Positions 9,707 to 18,015 of a stretch of DNA of 64,000 nt are shown here, piece by piece. A program made the translations under genes and the position numbers. The stretch spans positions 59,829-123,828 of the forward strand of contig NZ_JAUSTY010000015.1 of assembly GCF_030813115.1 (NCBI RefSeq), in the 5' to 3' direction. Numbering within the stretch: the first letter of the stretch is position 1; the number at the start of each line of letters is the position of its first letter. Under the pieces are notes generated by a model that worked only from the letters and a program-made list of their open reading frames with translations, was not told where the DNA came from and did no database searches. The stretch is from Bacillus horti (lineage in GTDB: Bacteria; Bacillota; Bacilli; Caldalkalibacillales; JCM-10596).

Positions 9707-10558
9707 ATGATTCAATGTGAAAGCTTAGTGAAAATCTACAAGGTTGCTGATTTAGAGGTTGTAGCGTTACAGGGCTTAAACTTCAACGTTGAACAAGGTG
9801 AGATGATGGCGATCATAGGGAATAGTGGAAGTGGTAAATCTACTCTTCTAAATATCCTTGGAGGACTAGATCAGCCTTCAGCCGGTCAGGTACGAGTTGG
9901 AGAATGGGACCTGCTAAAAATGTCTGAGAAGGATTTAGTTGAATATAAGCGTAAAACAGTAGGCTTCGTATGGCAAAACAACGCTAGAAACCTGATCCCA
10001 TATTTAACAGCTCTAGAAAACGTAGAAATTCCGATGATGCTTTATGGCAAATCGGATCGCAAAAAAGCAATGGAGTTATTGGAAGCGGTAGGCTTAAAGG
10101 ATCGTATGCATAATAAGCTGCATCAGCTTTCAGGAGGGGAGCAGCAGCGTGTAGCGATATCAATCGCTCTCGTAAATGAGCCTCAAATTCTTTTGGCTGA
10201 TGAGCCTACTGGATCAGTTGATACGAAAACAGCAGATACGATTTTAGATATATTCCGTAGGTTTAATAAAGAGTTTGGTTTAACGGTCGTTATTGTTACC
10301 CATGATCCTTCTTTAGCGAAAAAAGTTGATCGAGTCATAGCGATACGTGATGGAATGACGGTTTCTGAGTTTTTACGGAGGAAGGAAGCTGGAGATTTCG
10401 ATCAAAATCCAGATGAGAGTCATGAGGAATATGTAGTTCTAGATAAGGTTGGGAGATTACAGGTTCCGAGAGACTATCTCGAACAACTAAAGGTTGGTAA
10501 TCGCGTTAAAATGGAGTTTGATGGTGAAAAAATTACGATACGTGCTCCAAAAGAATAA
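9707..10558 (+). CDS. ABC transporter ATP-binding protein with C-terminal AbrB-like domain
   Basis: A 283-aa ATPase with Walker A GNSGSGKST, Q-loop FVWQNNARNLIPYLTALENVEI, signature LSGGEQQRVAI, Walker B ILLADEPTGSVD and H-loop VTHDPSL. About 60 residues follow the usual end. The last 40 (from VVLDKVGRLQVPRDYLEQL to EKITIRAPK) read like a SpoVT/AbrB swapped-hairpin domain (pattern V-D-x-x-GR-x-x-IP). The role of that tail is not known to me: it may dimerise, bind DNA, or regulate. The ATG lies 2 nt after the permease stop with GAGGAGAGG just upstream, so it belongs to the same operon. Confidence 0.9.
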   Translation: MIQCESLVKIYKVADLEVVALQGLNFNVEQGEMMAIIGNSGSGKSTLLNILGGLDQPSAGQVRVGEWDLLKMSEKDLVEYKRKTVGFVWQNNARNLIPYLTALENVEIPMMLYGKSDRKKAMELLEAVGLKDRMHNKLHQLSGGEQQRVAISIALVNEPQILLADEPTGSVDTKTADTILDIFRRFNKEFGLTVVIVTHDPSLAKKVDRVIAIRDGMTVSEFLRRKEAGDFDQNPDESHEEYVVLDKVGRLQVPRDYLEQLKVGNRVKMEFDGEKITIRAPKE

Positions 10559-10629
10559 TGCTTTCTATGTATTTCTGCATAGATTCATGATAGAAATGTT
10601 AAGTAAAACGTTGAAAAGGGGAGAGTAGC

Positions 10630-12048
10630 TTGAAAAAGACAAAAAGGTTAATTAGTTTAGTTTTAGTGGCCACTTTTATGCTAACTTTGCTAGCAGGTTG
10701 TTTTTCAAATGAAAGTGATGCCGATGCAGGACCACAGGTTCTTCGGATTTTAGGAGGATGGGGAGAAGATAACTATATAAGACAGCAGTGGACCGATCAT
10801 TTTGAGATCGCTAATCCTAATATTGAAATTGATTTTACTCCTTTGTATGAGCCTCATAACCCAAATCAAGGGGAAGAGGTGGAGCAAGAGGATCCACGTG
10901 AAAGAATTAAGCGTCTCCTAACAGAAGGAACTCCACCAGATGTTATCATGCTAGACTCGGATATTTCCATGCTTTCTTATCTAGTTGATGAAGGTCTTGT
11001 ACAGCCTTTGGACACTTTTATGGATAATAGTGATTTTGATGTAAATAGCCTGGTTCCAGCTATTAGGGAAGGGATTCGTGCAGCAGGGGATGGAACAAGT
11101 CTTTATGCTTTAGCTCCAATGTTTCAATCAACAGCCCTGTTCTACAATAAAGATTTATTTCAGCAGTACAATGTACCATTCCCGACGGATAATATGACCT
11201 GGCCACAAATTATTGATCTTGCGAAGCAGTTTCCTTTAGGGGATAGCGAAGATCAAGTGTATGGACTTTGGAGTAACTATGGTGACGCTAGTATTTATGA
11301 GTTTATAACCAGTTATGCTGCACCACTAGGGCTTTCTCTTATTGATGATACTGGTGAAAATGTAGTAGTGAACACACCAGATTGGGAGCAGGCTTTATCT
11401 GAGTATACAGGTATGTATATAGATGGTGTTATGTCACGGCCACCACAGTCTGAAAGTGGCGAGTGGAACGACGATATGATGAATTATTATGAGGCCTTTT
11501 ATCGTGGAAAAGCAGCCATGTCTATCTCTCAAAGCTATGAGCTATCTAACTTGTCTAACAGAAGAATGTATGACACAGAAGCAGAGCATTTTGATTGGGA
11601 TGTGGTAACCGTTCCTACACATGCATCAGCTCCTGGGGTTGGTGGCGGAGTTAGCTTTAATGGATTAATGGCCATTAACAGAAATTCTTCGAATGCTAAC
11701 TTGGCTTGGAGTTTTATTGAATTTAACAATAGTGAATCAATGCTAAAGATTAGATCACGTAATGATTATAGTTTTGTTTCTGTTGCGGAATACAATCAGA
11801 ACTCCACGGATGGACCAGCAAATATTGAAGCGTTTTTCGCTTTAACACCAGCTCCGGATACGTATCAGTCTATGATGAGATCAAATTCCGAAAGAGTTTG
11901 GCAGGTATTTAACGTTGCTGATCAAGAGATGAGAGCTGTGATTAACGGTGATAAGACAGTACAAGAAGCTATAGAGGAAATACAAACAAAAGGTCAGGAA
12001 GCCCTTGACTCAGAAGAACCACTAGAACCACCAACGATAGGCTTTTAA
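10630..12048 (+). CDS. Extracellular solute-binding lipoprotein (family 1-like)
   Basis: A 472-aa lipoprotein. It starts at TTG 10630 (GGGGAGAG upstream), with n-region KKTKR and lipobox LLAGC at about residue 24. The mature part (VLRILGGWGEDNYIRQQW, then GTPPDVIMLDSDIS, ALAPMFQSTALFYNKDLF, GVGGGVSFNGLMAINR) fits sugar-type (family 1) solute-binding proteins. No sugar-type permeases follow. Instead it sits 71 nt after the MacB-like ATPase and 29 nt before a large secreted repeat protein. It may therefore serve the FtsX-type transporter as an extracellular ligand-binding subunit, which would be unusual. That role is inference. Confidence 0.85.
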   Translation: MKKTKRLISLVLVATFMLTLLAGCFSNESDADAGPQVLRILGGWGEDNYIRQQWTDHFEIANPNIEIDFTPLYEPHNPNQGEEVEQEDPRERIKRLLTEGTPPDVIMLDSDISMLSYLVDEGLVQPLDTFMDNSDFDVNSLVPAIREGIRAAGDGTSLYALAPMFQSTALFYNKDLFQQYNVPFPTDNMTWPQIIDLAKQFPLGDSEDQVYGLWSNYGDASIYEFITSYAAPLGLSLIDDTGENVVVNTPDWEQALSEYTGMYIDGVMSRPPQSESGEWNDDMMNYYEAFYRGKAAMSISQSYELSNLSNRRMYDTEAEHFDWDVVTVPTHASAPGVGGGVSFNGLMAINRNSSNANLAWSFIEFNNSESMLKIRSRNDYSFVSVAEYNQNSTDGPANIEAFFALTPAPDTYQSMMRSNSERVWQVFNVADQEMRAVINGDKTVQEAIEEIQTKGQEALDSEEPLEPPTIGF

Positions 12049-12077
12049 ACTTTCACATAAGGGAGGCTTGCCAACAA

Positions 12078-14582
12078 ATGACTAACTACAAAGAAAAAGC
12101 AGTTGCTGCCCTTTTAGTTACAACTATGCTGGGAAGTGCTACGGCACTTCCAGCACCAGCATGGGCCAACACAACTGCTTCAGCAGATCTTAAAGCAGCT
12201 AAAGAAGCTTTCGATTTAAGGGATCTAGGAAAGGAAATCAAGTTTCTTGGAGAAAATACGATCTCTCTGAAAAATGTTCAATTGATTCCAACTAAAGGTG
12301 GACAGGTTCTTTATACAACGTTTGAAGTCAAAAATAAGTCTGCTCAAGCGTTAGATTTTTACCCGTATTGGATTCAAATGCAGTCTACAAATAATGCTAG
12401 ATTCCCTGTTAGTTTTGTCGACGAGGGACAAGGAAATAAGGTTTTGCCTTCTAGCTCTAAGACCTTTTCATACTACACTTTAGTCCCTAATCAAATTACA
12501 GCAGAAGATTTAGTCGTTCGTTTGATCAAGTGGGATTTTACTACGGCTAACTATCAAAGGCAGATATATACCTTTAAATTGCCAGAAAAATTTGTTCTCT
12601 CTCCGATTGAGAAGGGCAAACGACATGCCGTTGATGTAGATGGTGTTAAGGTTGGGATGGCTTTAACTAGCTCACAGATGGTTACGGGAAGTAGCAGTAA
12701 GCAAGTAAGGCTTAGAGTGTCTCAAATCAACCAAGGTCTAAGACCTGTACAAGTCCCTAATTATGAATATGTACTTAGAAGTGGGGATGGATATACCTAC
12801 CCTGTAACATACACACCAACGGATGAACCGCAGAATTTATTACCAAAGCTTGAGAAAAGTATTAACTTAACAGCGGAGCTTCCCGTAGATGCAGATATTG
12901 AATCCTTTGAACTAATTGTTTCTGAGCCTAAAGAGGAGCTAACCTATGAATTTTCTGTACCTCTAGCTAGCTTTGACTTAGGTCTTGCTGATCAGGATCA
13001 ATCTGAAAGCACTGGTAAAGGAGAAACTCATGCATTAGAGGTTGATGGTGAGCCTATTGGAACAACGATAACGGATGTACTCTTAATTAATGATGGAAAT
13101 AACAGAGATCAAAGCAAGATCGTTCGAGTGAGCTTAAATTTTGAGAATCAAGGGGTAAAAGCTGTAGATTTACCAGCCTACCGCTACTCAATGACAGGTA
13201 GCAATGGATATACCTATCCAGTTACTGCGAGAGGAAATGGTGCTGATACAGAGCTTCGTCCTAAATTCAAGAAGAGCATCGATCTCATCGTAGAGCTTCC
13301 AGCAGATGAGCAAATTGAAGATTTTGAGCTTGTTATCTCTGAGCCACAGGAAGAAGGCAGCTCACAGCAATCCTTCCCGTTAGCTAGCTTTGAACTAGAT
13401 GTGGAACAGCTATATCTGAATTTCACTGAAATTGGAAGGACAACAAACGTTAAGATTGATGGCTATGAGTACGAGCTAAGCATGGAGAATATCCATGCGT
13501 ATCCAGCAGCTTCATCATTTGATAATATCCTGTCTTATGAAATTAAGCTAAAGAATCCTAATAACTATACAGTACCGTTCCCTCAGCTAGGAGGACGATT
13601 AAACTTTATTGGTCAACAAACGGTTCCAGCAAAAGCGTTAGAGCCTACAGAATCCTCTTTATATGCTAACCAAGAGGTTAGTGTGCATATGTGGGGTAAA
13701 GTGCCTGATGACGTAAATATTCGTCAGCTCATTATCCATTTACAGGATATGCAAACTACTGAGGAAGGGCAGACTATTGATTCTGGAGATCTTGCTGTAT
13801 TTAACGTTTTAAGTCGAAATATTCGTCTGCCTCAGGTTGCACATAATGATGCTCATCAGTCAAGCTACATTGGTCGCGAAAGTACAATGAAGCTGCATAG
13901 TACTGGACGTTATAGTGTATCTGGCTCAAATATCATTACAACATCGTTCCTAGTTGAAAATAAAGATAACCGTCCAATTAAGGTTCCTTCCTTCCAAGGT
14001 TACTTTGAAACTAGAGACGGAGATATCTTCCCAGCTTATCTGAAGAATAAAGATCAGCTAATTAGTCCACGTGGCTCAGCTATTGTAACCTATTGGACAG
14101 AGCTGTCTACGGATATGGAGCTTAGAGATCTAAGCTTAGTGCTTGGTCAGCCGCTTCAGGAAGATAGTGAGATCATGACAAATGCTGTCAGCTTCAAGGT
14201 GACAAGGGATAACCAAGGAATTCCTAATCCTGGTGCTCCAACTTACCATAGTGATGGAACCTTTAGTCATAGATTGGGTGGAGTGAGTATTACGATTGGT
14301 AGAATGATGCCTAATTATGAACAAGGCAATATACAATATCAGTTTAGTAAATCTCGTACTTCCGTAATAGATGACGGTTCAGAGAAGTCTCTGACATTTG
14401 AAGTTGTTAAGAGTAATGGCGATGTGGTGCATACTCAGACGCTTAATGTTGAAGCAGATGGTAATTCAAAGAGTGGAACAGAGTATATTAATTTCTCTCC
14501 TGATGATGTTCAGTATATTAGAGTATATGAGAATTTTGAAAATGGTCGAAGACAAATCGCAAACTTTTCTATGTATCAATAA
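12078..14582 (+). CDS. Large secreted protein with internal repeats, function unknown
   Basis: An 834-aa exported protein. The signal peptide is MTNYKEKAVAALLVTTMLGS followed by ATALPAPAWA, with cleavage likely after AWA. No known enzyme motif is visible. About five beta-rich modules of roughly 120-130 residues follow. Two are clearly duplicated: about 181-310 (HAVDVDGVKVG ... GDGYTYPVTY ... ELPVDADIESFELIVSEP) and about 315-440 (HALEVDGEPIG ... SNGYTYPVTA ... ELPADEQIEDFELVISEP). The other modules are more distant. The fold may be immunoglobulin-like. Position last in the transporter operon, before a terminator, suggests an extracellular partner or cargo. Confidence 0.8.
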   Translation: MTNYKEKAVAALLVTTMLGSATALPAPAWANTTASADLKAAKEAFDLRDLGKEIKFLGENTISLKNVQLIPTKGGQVLYTTFEVKNKSAQALDFYPYWIQMQSTNNARFPVSFVDEGQGNKVLPSSSKTFSYYTLVPNQITAEDLVVRLIKWDFTTANYQRQIYTFKLPEKFVLSPIEKGKRHAVDVDGVKVGMALTSSQMVTGSSSKQVRLRVSQINQGLRPVQVPNYEYVLRSGDGYTYPVTYTPTDEPQNLLPKLEKSINLTAELPVDADIESFELIVSEPKEELTYEFSVPLASFDLGLADQDQSESTGKGETHALEVDGEPIGTTITDVLLINDGNNRDQSKIVRVSLNFENQGVKAVDLPAYRYSMTGSNGYTYPVTARGNGADTELRPKFKKSIDLIVELPADEQIEDFELVISEPQEEGSSQQSFPLASFELDVEQLYLNFTEIGRTTNVKIDGYEYELSMENIHAYPAASSFDNILSYEIKLKNPNNYTVPFPQLGGRLNFIGQQTVPAKALEPTESSLYANQEVSVHMWGKVPDDVNIRQLIIHLQDMQTTEEGQTIDSGDLAVFNVLSRNIRLPQVAHNDAHQSSYIGRESTMKLHSTGRYSVSGSNIITTSFLVENKDNRPIKVPSFQGYFETRDGDIFPAYLKNKDQLISPRGSAIVTYWTELSTDMELRDLSLVLGQPLQEDSEIMTNAVSFKVTRDNQGIPNPGAPTYHSDGTFSHRLGGVSITIGRMMPNYEQGNIQYQFSKSRTSVIDDGSEKSLTFEVVKSNGDVVHTQTLNVEADGNSKSGTEYINFSPDDVQYIRVYENFENGRRQIANFSMYQ

Positions 14583-14617
14583 TTTTTGTGAATGAATTAA
14601 GAAATTTATAGCTTTGA

Positions 14618-14652
14618 AAGCCTCTTTCTCAAAAAGAAAGGGGCTTTTTTTC
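14618..14652 (+). terminator. Intrinsic terminator of the transporter operon
   Basis: Stem AAGCCTCTTTCT paired with AGAAAGGGGCTT (one G-T pair), followed by a run of seven T. Confidence 0.88.
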
Positions 14653-14785
14653 GAGAAATTTTATAGTTTTTATAGAGTTCTAAGCTAGATATAGGGCAAG
14701 GTTCGAAAAAGTTGCGCTACTTATCAAAAGTTTTTCTATCAGCTAAACGGTAATAAAACGGGCATTTTACCGAATAGTAATTATA

Positions 14786-14794
14786 TGCTAGAAT
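14786..14794 (+). promoter_or_regulatory. Putative extended -10 promoter with overlapping dyad
   Basis: TGCTAGAAT (14786-14794) fits an extended -10 element (TGN then TANAAT). A dyad CGGTAA (14748) / TTACCG (14767) lies over the expected -35 area and could be an operator. The -35 itself is poor. Position 54 nt before the wall-hydrolase ATG fits. Confidence 0.4.
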
Positions 14795-14847
14795 GTAAAA
14801 ATGATTGTTGATTAACTCAGCATCATAAGTATCAAAGGGAGGGAAAC

Positions 14848-15804
14848 ATGAAAAAGTATATCAGTATAGCTTTTGCTATCACCTTAGCACTGTGTGTATT
14901 TGCCACAGAGGGGAAGGCACTTACTGAAGAAATCCATGGTTCAAGTGTACAGCTAGATCAGGAGCAAGTACCCTTGAAGGATCCTTTGTATATGAAGGAT
15001 GGAAGAATCTTTGTACCTCTAAGATTACTATCAGAGGCCTTAGATATCGAAGTTAATTGGCATAAGAACACACAGCAGGTAGAAGTGAAGACAGCGTTTA
15101 ACGATCAAATATGGTTTAATGTAGGGAGTAAGCTCGTAGCTATGAATGGTACAGAATATCTAATGGATACGCAACCATTTATGGAGGACGGGAGAGTATA
15201 TCTACCCCTAAAGCATATCTCTGAAATCCTACATACTAGATTAATGTGGGAGGGCACAACAAAAACAGCACATTTAACAACAGTTGCACCATATATCGTT
15301 GAAAAAGGAGACTCTTTAGAGTCTATCAGTAAAGAATTTTCTCTTTCAGTTGGAGAATTAAAGAGAGTGAATGATACAGACGATGGATTTTTAGCCGTCG
15401 GTCAAGAGCTCCGTGTACTGGCTCCTGAGTATCTAAGCACACCACTGTCTGCTGAGGATGTCAATTTACTAGCCAAAATTATTTTTATTGAGGCTGGATA
15501 TGAAGCGTATGAAGGCCAGATTGCTGTAGGTAATGTCATTATGAATCGAGTAGCACATTCTAGCTTTCCAGACACGATTCGTGACGTTATTTATCATCCT
15601 GGACAATTTCCACCTGCTCATAACGGAACCTTTGAACAAACGGTTCCAAGTGATACGGCCGTTAATGCGGCTAGAGAAGTATTGGGTGGAAAGGAATATG
15701 CCAGAGGTGCTTTATACTTCTTCAACCCCAATGTAACTAGACATTCTTTCTTTACAAGTAAGGAAGTTATAGCTACCTTTGGGAACCATCGATTTGTCAG
15801 ATAG
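14848..15804 (+). CDS. Secreted cell-wall hydrolase: Cu-amine-oxidase-N-like, LysM and SleB-type hydrolase domains
   Basis: A 318-aa exported protein. Signal peptide residues 1-25 or so; a copper amine oxidase N-terminal-like (stalk) domain at about 28-145 with the paired motifs GRIFVPLRLLSEALDI and GRVYLPLKHISEIL; one LysM at about 150-193 (YIVEKGDSLESISKEF); then a Hydrolase_2 (SleB/CwlJ) domain at about 198-318. The latter carries the expected catalytic Glu in IIFIEAGYEAYEGQIAVG and the ending GNHRF. Family members cleave spore cortex or muramic-delta-lactam peptidoglycan. The LysM and stalk domains suggest binding to vegetative wall or spore layers. GGAGGG precedes the ATG. Confidence 0.9.
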   Translation: MKKYISIAFAITLALCVFATEGKALTEEIHGSSVQLDQEQVPLKDPLYMKDGRIFVPLRLLSEALDIEVNWHKNTQQVEVKTAFNDQIWFNVGSKLVAMNGTEYLMDTQPFMEDGRVYLPLKHISEILHTRLMWEGTTKTAHLTTVAPYIVEKGDSLESISKEFSLSVGELKRVNDTDDGFLAVGQELRVLAPEYLSTPLSAEDVNLLAKIIFIEAGYEAYEGQIAVGNVIMNRVAHSSFPDTIRDVIYHPGQFPPAHNGTFEQTVPSDTAVNAAREVLGGKEYARGALYFFNPNVTRHSFFTSKEVIATFGNHRFVR

Positions 15805-15867
15805 GCAAGCATTGGTTAAATAAGGATGTCCCAAAAGAGAATCAGAGGATAATTAGTTTATGTACAG

Positions 15868-15910
15868 AAGGCGCCTTCTACTCCAAAGTTGAGTAGAGGG
15901 CGTCTTTCCA
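15868..15910 (+). terminator. Terminator after the wall-hydrolase gene
   Basis: A 16-bp stem (AAGGCGCCTTCTACTC with GAGTAGAGGGCGTCTT, including G-T pairs) and a 7-nt loop, followed by only a short T-rich tail. The stem is strong but the T run is weak. Confidence 0.65.
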
Positions 15911-15931
15911 CATTTTAATGTAGGATTAGTT

Positions 15932-16116
15932 TTAACGGTCAAAATTGTACCTTAGGTGGAAGAATTTAAACTCTTTCAATTCTAACGGTCAAAATTGCAT
16001 CTTAGAGCCTAATTAATGTATCAAAACATATGAATTTTCATTGTAAGGGTAGCTTATGACCGTTAGAGATTTAATTAGCCCAAAAATGGTTCTAAGAGTC
16101 AAATATGTCCGTTACA
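15932..16116. repeat. Degenerate TAACGGTCAAAATTG repeats
   Basis: TTAACGGTCAAAATTGTACC at 15932 and TCTAACGGTCAAAATTGCAT at 15981 are near copies about 50 nt apart. Inverted or decayed copies follow at 16057 (TATGACCGTTAGAG) and 16092-16116 (CTAAGAGTCAAATATG, ATGTCCGTTACAG). Related words occur at 60526-60545 and 63782-63793. Spacers and repeats are too irregular for a CRISPR array. Confidence 0.55.
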
Positions 16117-16130
16117 GATGGGGATTTGTT

Positions 16131-16188
16131 TAACAGTTCATTTCTTAAATTATATAATAAGCTAACAATATGATATAATGAACTATTA
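16131..16188. promoter_or_regulatory. Inverted repeat framing an extended -10 promoter
   Basis: TAACAGTTCATT (16131-16142) and AATGAACTATTA (16177-16188) match as an inverted repeat at 11 of 12 positions. The right arm overlaps TGATATAAT (16171-16179), an extended -10 element reading toward the exonuclease gene. It could be an operator or a small palindromic insertion. Confidence 0.45.
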
Positions 16189-16250
16189 GAGATGCAATAA
16201 ACAGTGCGAAGGCACAGAGAGTGTAAGTTGCGTAAAATATATACATTCGG

Positions 16251-16319
16251 GCTAGGAAATGAGTGTTCTATGTTCGGAATGTATGCATACATGCTAGGAA
16301 ATGAGTGTTCTATGTTCGG
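16251..16319 (+). repeat. 27-nt direct repeat flanking a 14-nt palindrome
   Basis: Two identical 27-nt copies lie at 16251-16277 and 16293-16319; each begins GCTAGGAAATGAGTGTTC. Between them is the perfect palindrome ATGTATGCATACAT (16279-16292). Each copy carries an ATG opening a 12-codon mini-ORF that begins MSVLCS (16259-16297 and 16301-16339). The second mini-ORF overlaps the exonuclease start. The second copy abuts the Shine-Dalgarno. Confidence 0.8.
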
Positions 16320-16331
16320 GAGGAGATTACT

Positions 16332-17201
16332 ATGAATGAGCAAAAATCAGTCATGCTAGTTGATGGTATGGCCTTATTGTTTCGCGGTTTTTTTGCCAAT
16401 TCTCACCATGGCTACATAAGAAAAACATCTGCTGGCTTACCTACAAATGCTGTTTTTGGCTTTGTTAAATATTTTTGGGATGCCATTGTTACGTTTCAGC
16501 CTACTCATGTTATTTGCTGTTGGGATATGGGAAGCAGAACGTTTAGGAATGAGCTTTTTACAGAATATAAAGCGAACCGGGGAGCTCCACCTGAGGAACT
16601 CATTCCCCAATTTGATTTGGTGAAAGAGGTCGTTTCAAGCTTTGATGTGCCTAATGTTGGTTTAGTTGGATATGAAGCAGATGATTGTATCGGGACCTTA
16701 GCCAAGCTGCACAGTAGAGAGTCGAAGGTGCAAATCTTAACTGGAGATCATGATAGCTTGCAGCTACTAGATGATAATATCGAGGTTATCATTATGAAAA
16801 AAGGCGCATCCAATTATGCGGTGTATACTAGTGATTTGCTGCTAGAGGAAAAAGGAATTACACCAGCACAAATGATAGATGTAAAAGGCTTAATGGGTGA
16901 TACAAGTGATAATTATCCTGGTGTCAAAGGAATAGGAGAGAAGACAGCCATTAAACTTATTCAAGAATATGGTTCTATTAATGGCATCTTAGAGAATCTG
17001 GACAAGCTGAAGCCTAGTGTTCAGAAGAAGATTAACGAGGATATCGACATGCTGCACCTGTCTAGGAAGCTAGCAGAGATTCGTTGTGATGTCCCTGTTT
17101 CCTGCGTCCTTGAGGATTGTGTGTGGAGCATGAATCCAGCCAAGGTCATAGATCAGTTTGAGGTTTTAGAGTTTAATAGTTTAAAGAAATTGATTAGCTA
17201 A
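16332..17201 (+). CDS. ypcP: 5'-3' exonuclease (PolA N-terminal-like flap nuclease)
   Basis: A 289-aa stand-alone 5'-3' exonuclease/flap endonuclease, homologous to the N-terminal domain of DNA polymerase I. Acidic metal-binding motifs are present: MLVDGMALLFRGFF, ICCWDMGSRTFRNEL with the KANR arch, EADDCIGTLAK, LTGDHDSLQLL, and the helix-3-turn-helix GDTSDNYPGVKGIGEKTA. ATG 16332 is chosen because GGGAGGAG (16318-16325) lies 6 nt before it. An in-frame GTG at 16305 lies inside a direct repeat without a ribosome site. B. subtilis YpcP is the matching protein and is likewise near an RNase H-like gene and bcsA. Confidence 0.9.
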   Translation: MNEQKSVMLVDGMALLFRGFFANSHHGYIRKTSAGLPTNAVFGFVKYFWDAIVTFQPTHVICCWDMGSRTFRNELFTEYKANRGAPPEELIPQFDLVKEVVSSFDVPNVGLVGYEADDCIGTLAKLHSRESKVQILTGDHDSLQLLDDNIEVIIMKKGASNYAVYTSDLLLEEKGITPAQMIDVKGLMGDTSDNYPGVKGIGEKTAIKLIQEYGSINGILENLDKLKPSVQKKINEDIDMLHLSRKLAEIRCDVPVSCVLEDCVWSMNPAKVIDQFEVLEFNSLKKLIS

Positions 17202-17224
17202 GCAACAAATAGGAAATCAGTTAA

Positions 17225-17617
17225 TTATAGATTTAATCTAATAGCATCACGAGCTAATTGATCAGCCACTTGATTTTCTTTACTCGGGATCCATTTAATA
17301 AAAAACAGATCAAAATGCGATATCAGCTCTAAAGCTTCTTCTAGATAGGGCTGATATTTTTTATTTTTAACGAAGCGTTTTTCAACTGCTTGCTCGACCA
17401 GCTGTGAATCAGTATGAAAAGAAACGATAGCCCATTTCCTTTCTTCTCCATGCTTTAGCGCGATCAATAAAGCTTCGAATTCTGCCTCATGGTTAGTAAG
17501 AAGACCAAGTGGTCTTGAAATATGCTCTACATTTCCCCCACCATGATTGATGTATATTCCTGCTCCTGATTGTCCTGGATCCCCGGCACTTGCTCCATCT
17601 ATATAAACTTTTATCAT
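17225..17617 (-). CDS. ypdQ: RNase HI-like protein (YpdQ-like)
   Basis: A 130-aa protein of the RNase H fold. Likely catalytic acidic residues are visible: Asp in VYIDGASAGDPG, Glu in NHEAEFEALL, Asp in FHTDSQLV, and Asp in ADQLARDA. The late stretch FIKWIPSKENQVADQLARDA matches the normal C-terminus. The start is ATG 17617 (or ATG 17620 just before it), set by AAAGGAG upstream on the minus strand; a longer reading to 17668 has no support. It converges with ypcP, with 23 nt between stops. It would cleave RNA-DNA hybrids, although B. subtilis YpdQ is regarded as weak or inactive. Confidence 0.85.
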   Translation of the reverse strand: MIKVYIDGASAGDPGQSGAGIYINHGGGNVEHISRPLGLLTNHEAEFEALLIALKHGEERKWAIVSFHTDSQLVEQAVEKRFVKNKKYQPYLEEALELISHFDLFFIKWIPSKENQVADQLARDAIRLNL

Positions 17618-17620
17618 CAT

Positions 17621-18015
17621 ATGACTCCTTTCATCTTTTTTGCAAGAACCACGAAAAGAATCTCGCAATGTGATAGAAACAGCTAAGCTAGATGAACTAA
17701 CCTATAAATTCAGATCATAAAATGAACGAGTAGCTCGATAGTACAATAAGCCTAAATTAAGTCTGACTATCGATAATCATTCTTATTTTCGGACTTTATT
17801 TTAACATAAAAGATCGATAAGTTCAGCAAGTAAGAGAGGTTAATCTTACCCTTAAAAATATTTCCTAAAAATCAAAAGTTAAAAAAATATAAAAAATATT
17901 GCTGAATTTAGTATTAAATTGTAAAAATAGAGTGAATTGTAGCCGATATCTATTATAAATAGATTAAAAACACGCAAAATGTAAAAAAATCTGACAAATA
18001 ATTTTGTTTTTTCTA
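17621..18015. other. AT-rich divergent intergenic region
   Basis: About 400 nt between the divergent ypdQ and M20 genes. It is strongly AT-rich, with A/T runs around 17860-18010. No RNA gene or coding sequence is recognised. The right end carries the promoter of the hydrolase cluster. Confidence 0.6.

Larger units (their letters stand above)
15805..16330 (+). other. Repeat-rich 526-nt intergenic region
   Basis: No gene is seen. It holds a terminator (15868-15910), a group of degenerate TAACGGTCAAA-type repeats (15932-16116), a 12-nt inverted repeat framing an extended -10 promoter (16131-16188), and a 27-nt direct repeat around a 14-nt palindrome just before the exonuclease gene. Each is listed separately. 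Confidence 0.7.

Noticed and set aside
15932..16116. Possible CRISPR array
   Set aside because: Repeats are few, degenerate, in both orientations and unevenly spaced; no cas genes nearby.
16092..16343. Minus-strand frame with repeated NIEHSFPS
   Set aside because: The protein repeat simply reflects the 27-nt DNA direct repeat; no ribosome site.
17772..17790. Fur-box-like GATAATCATT
   Set aside because: Only about half of the consensus dyad is present and neighbouring genes are not iron-related.
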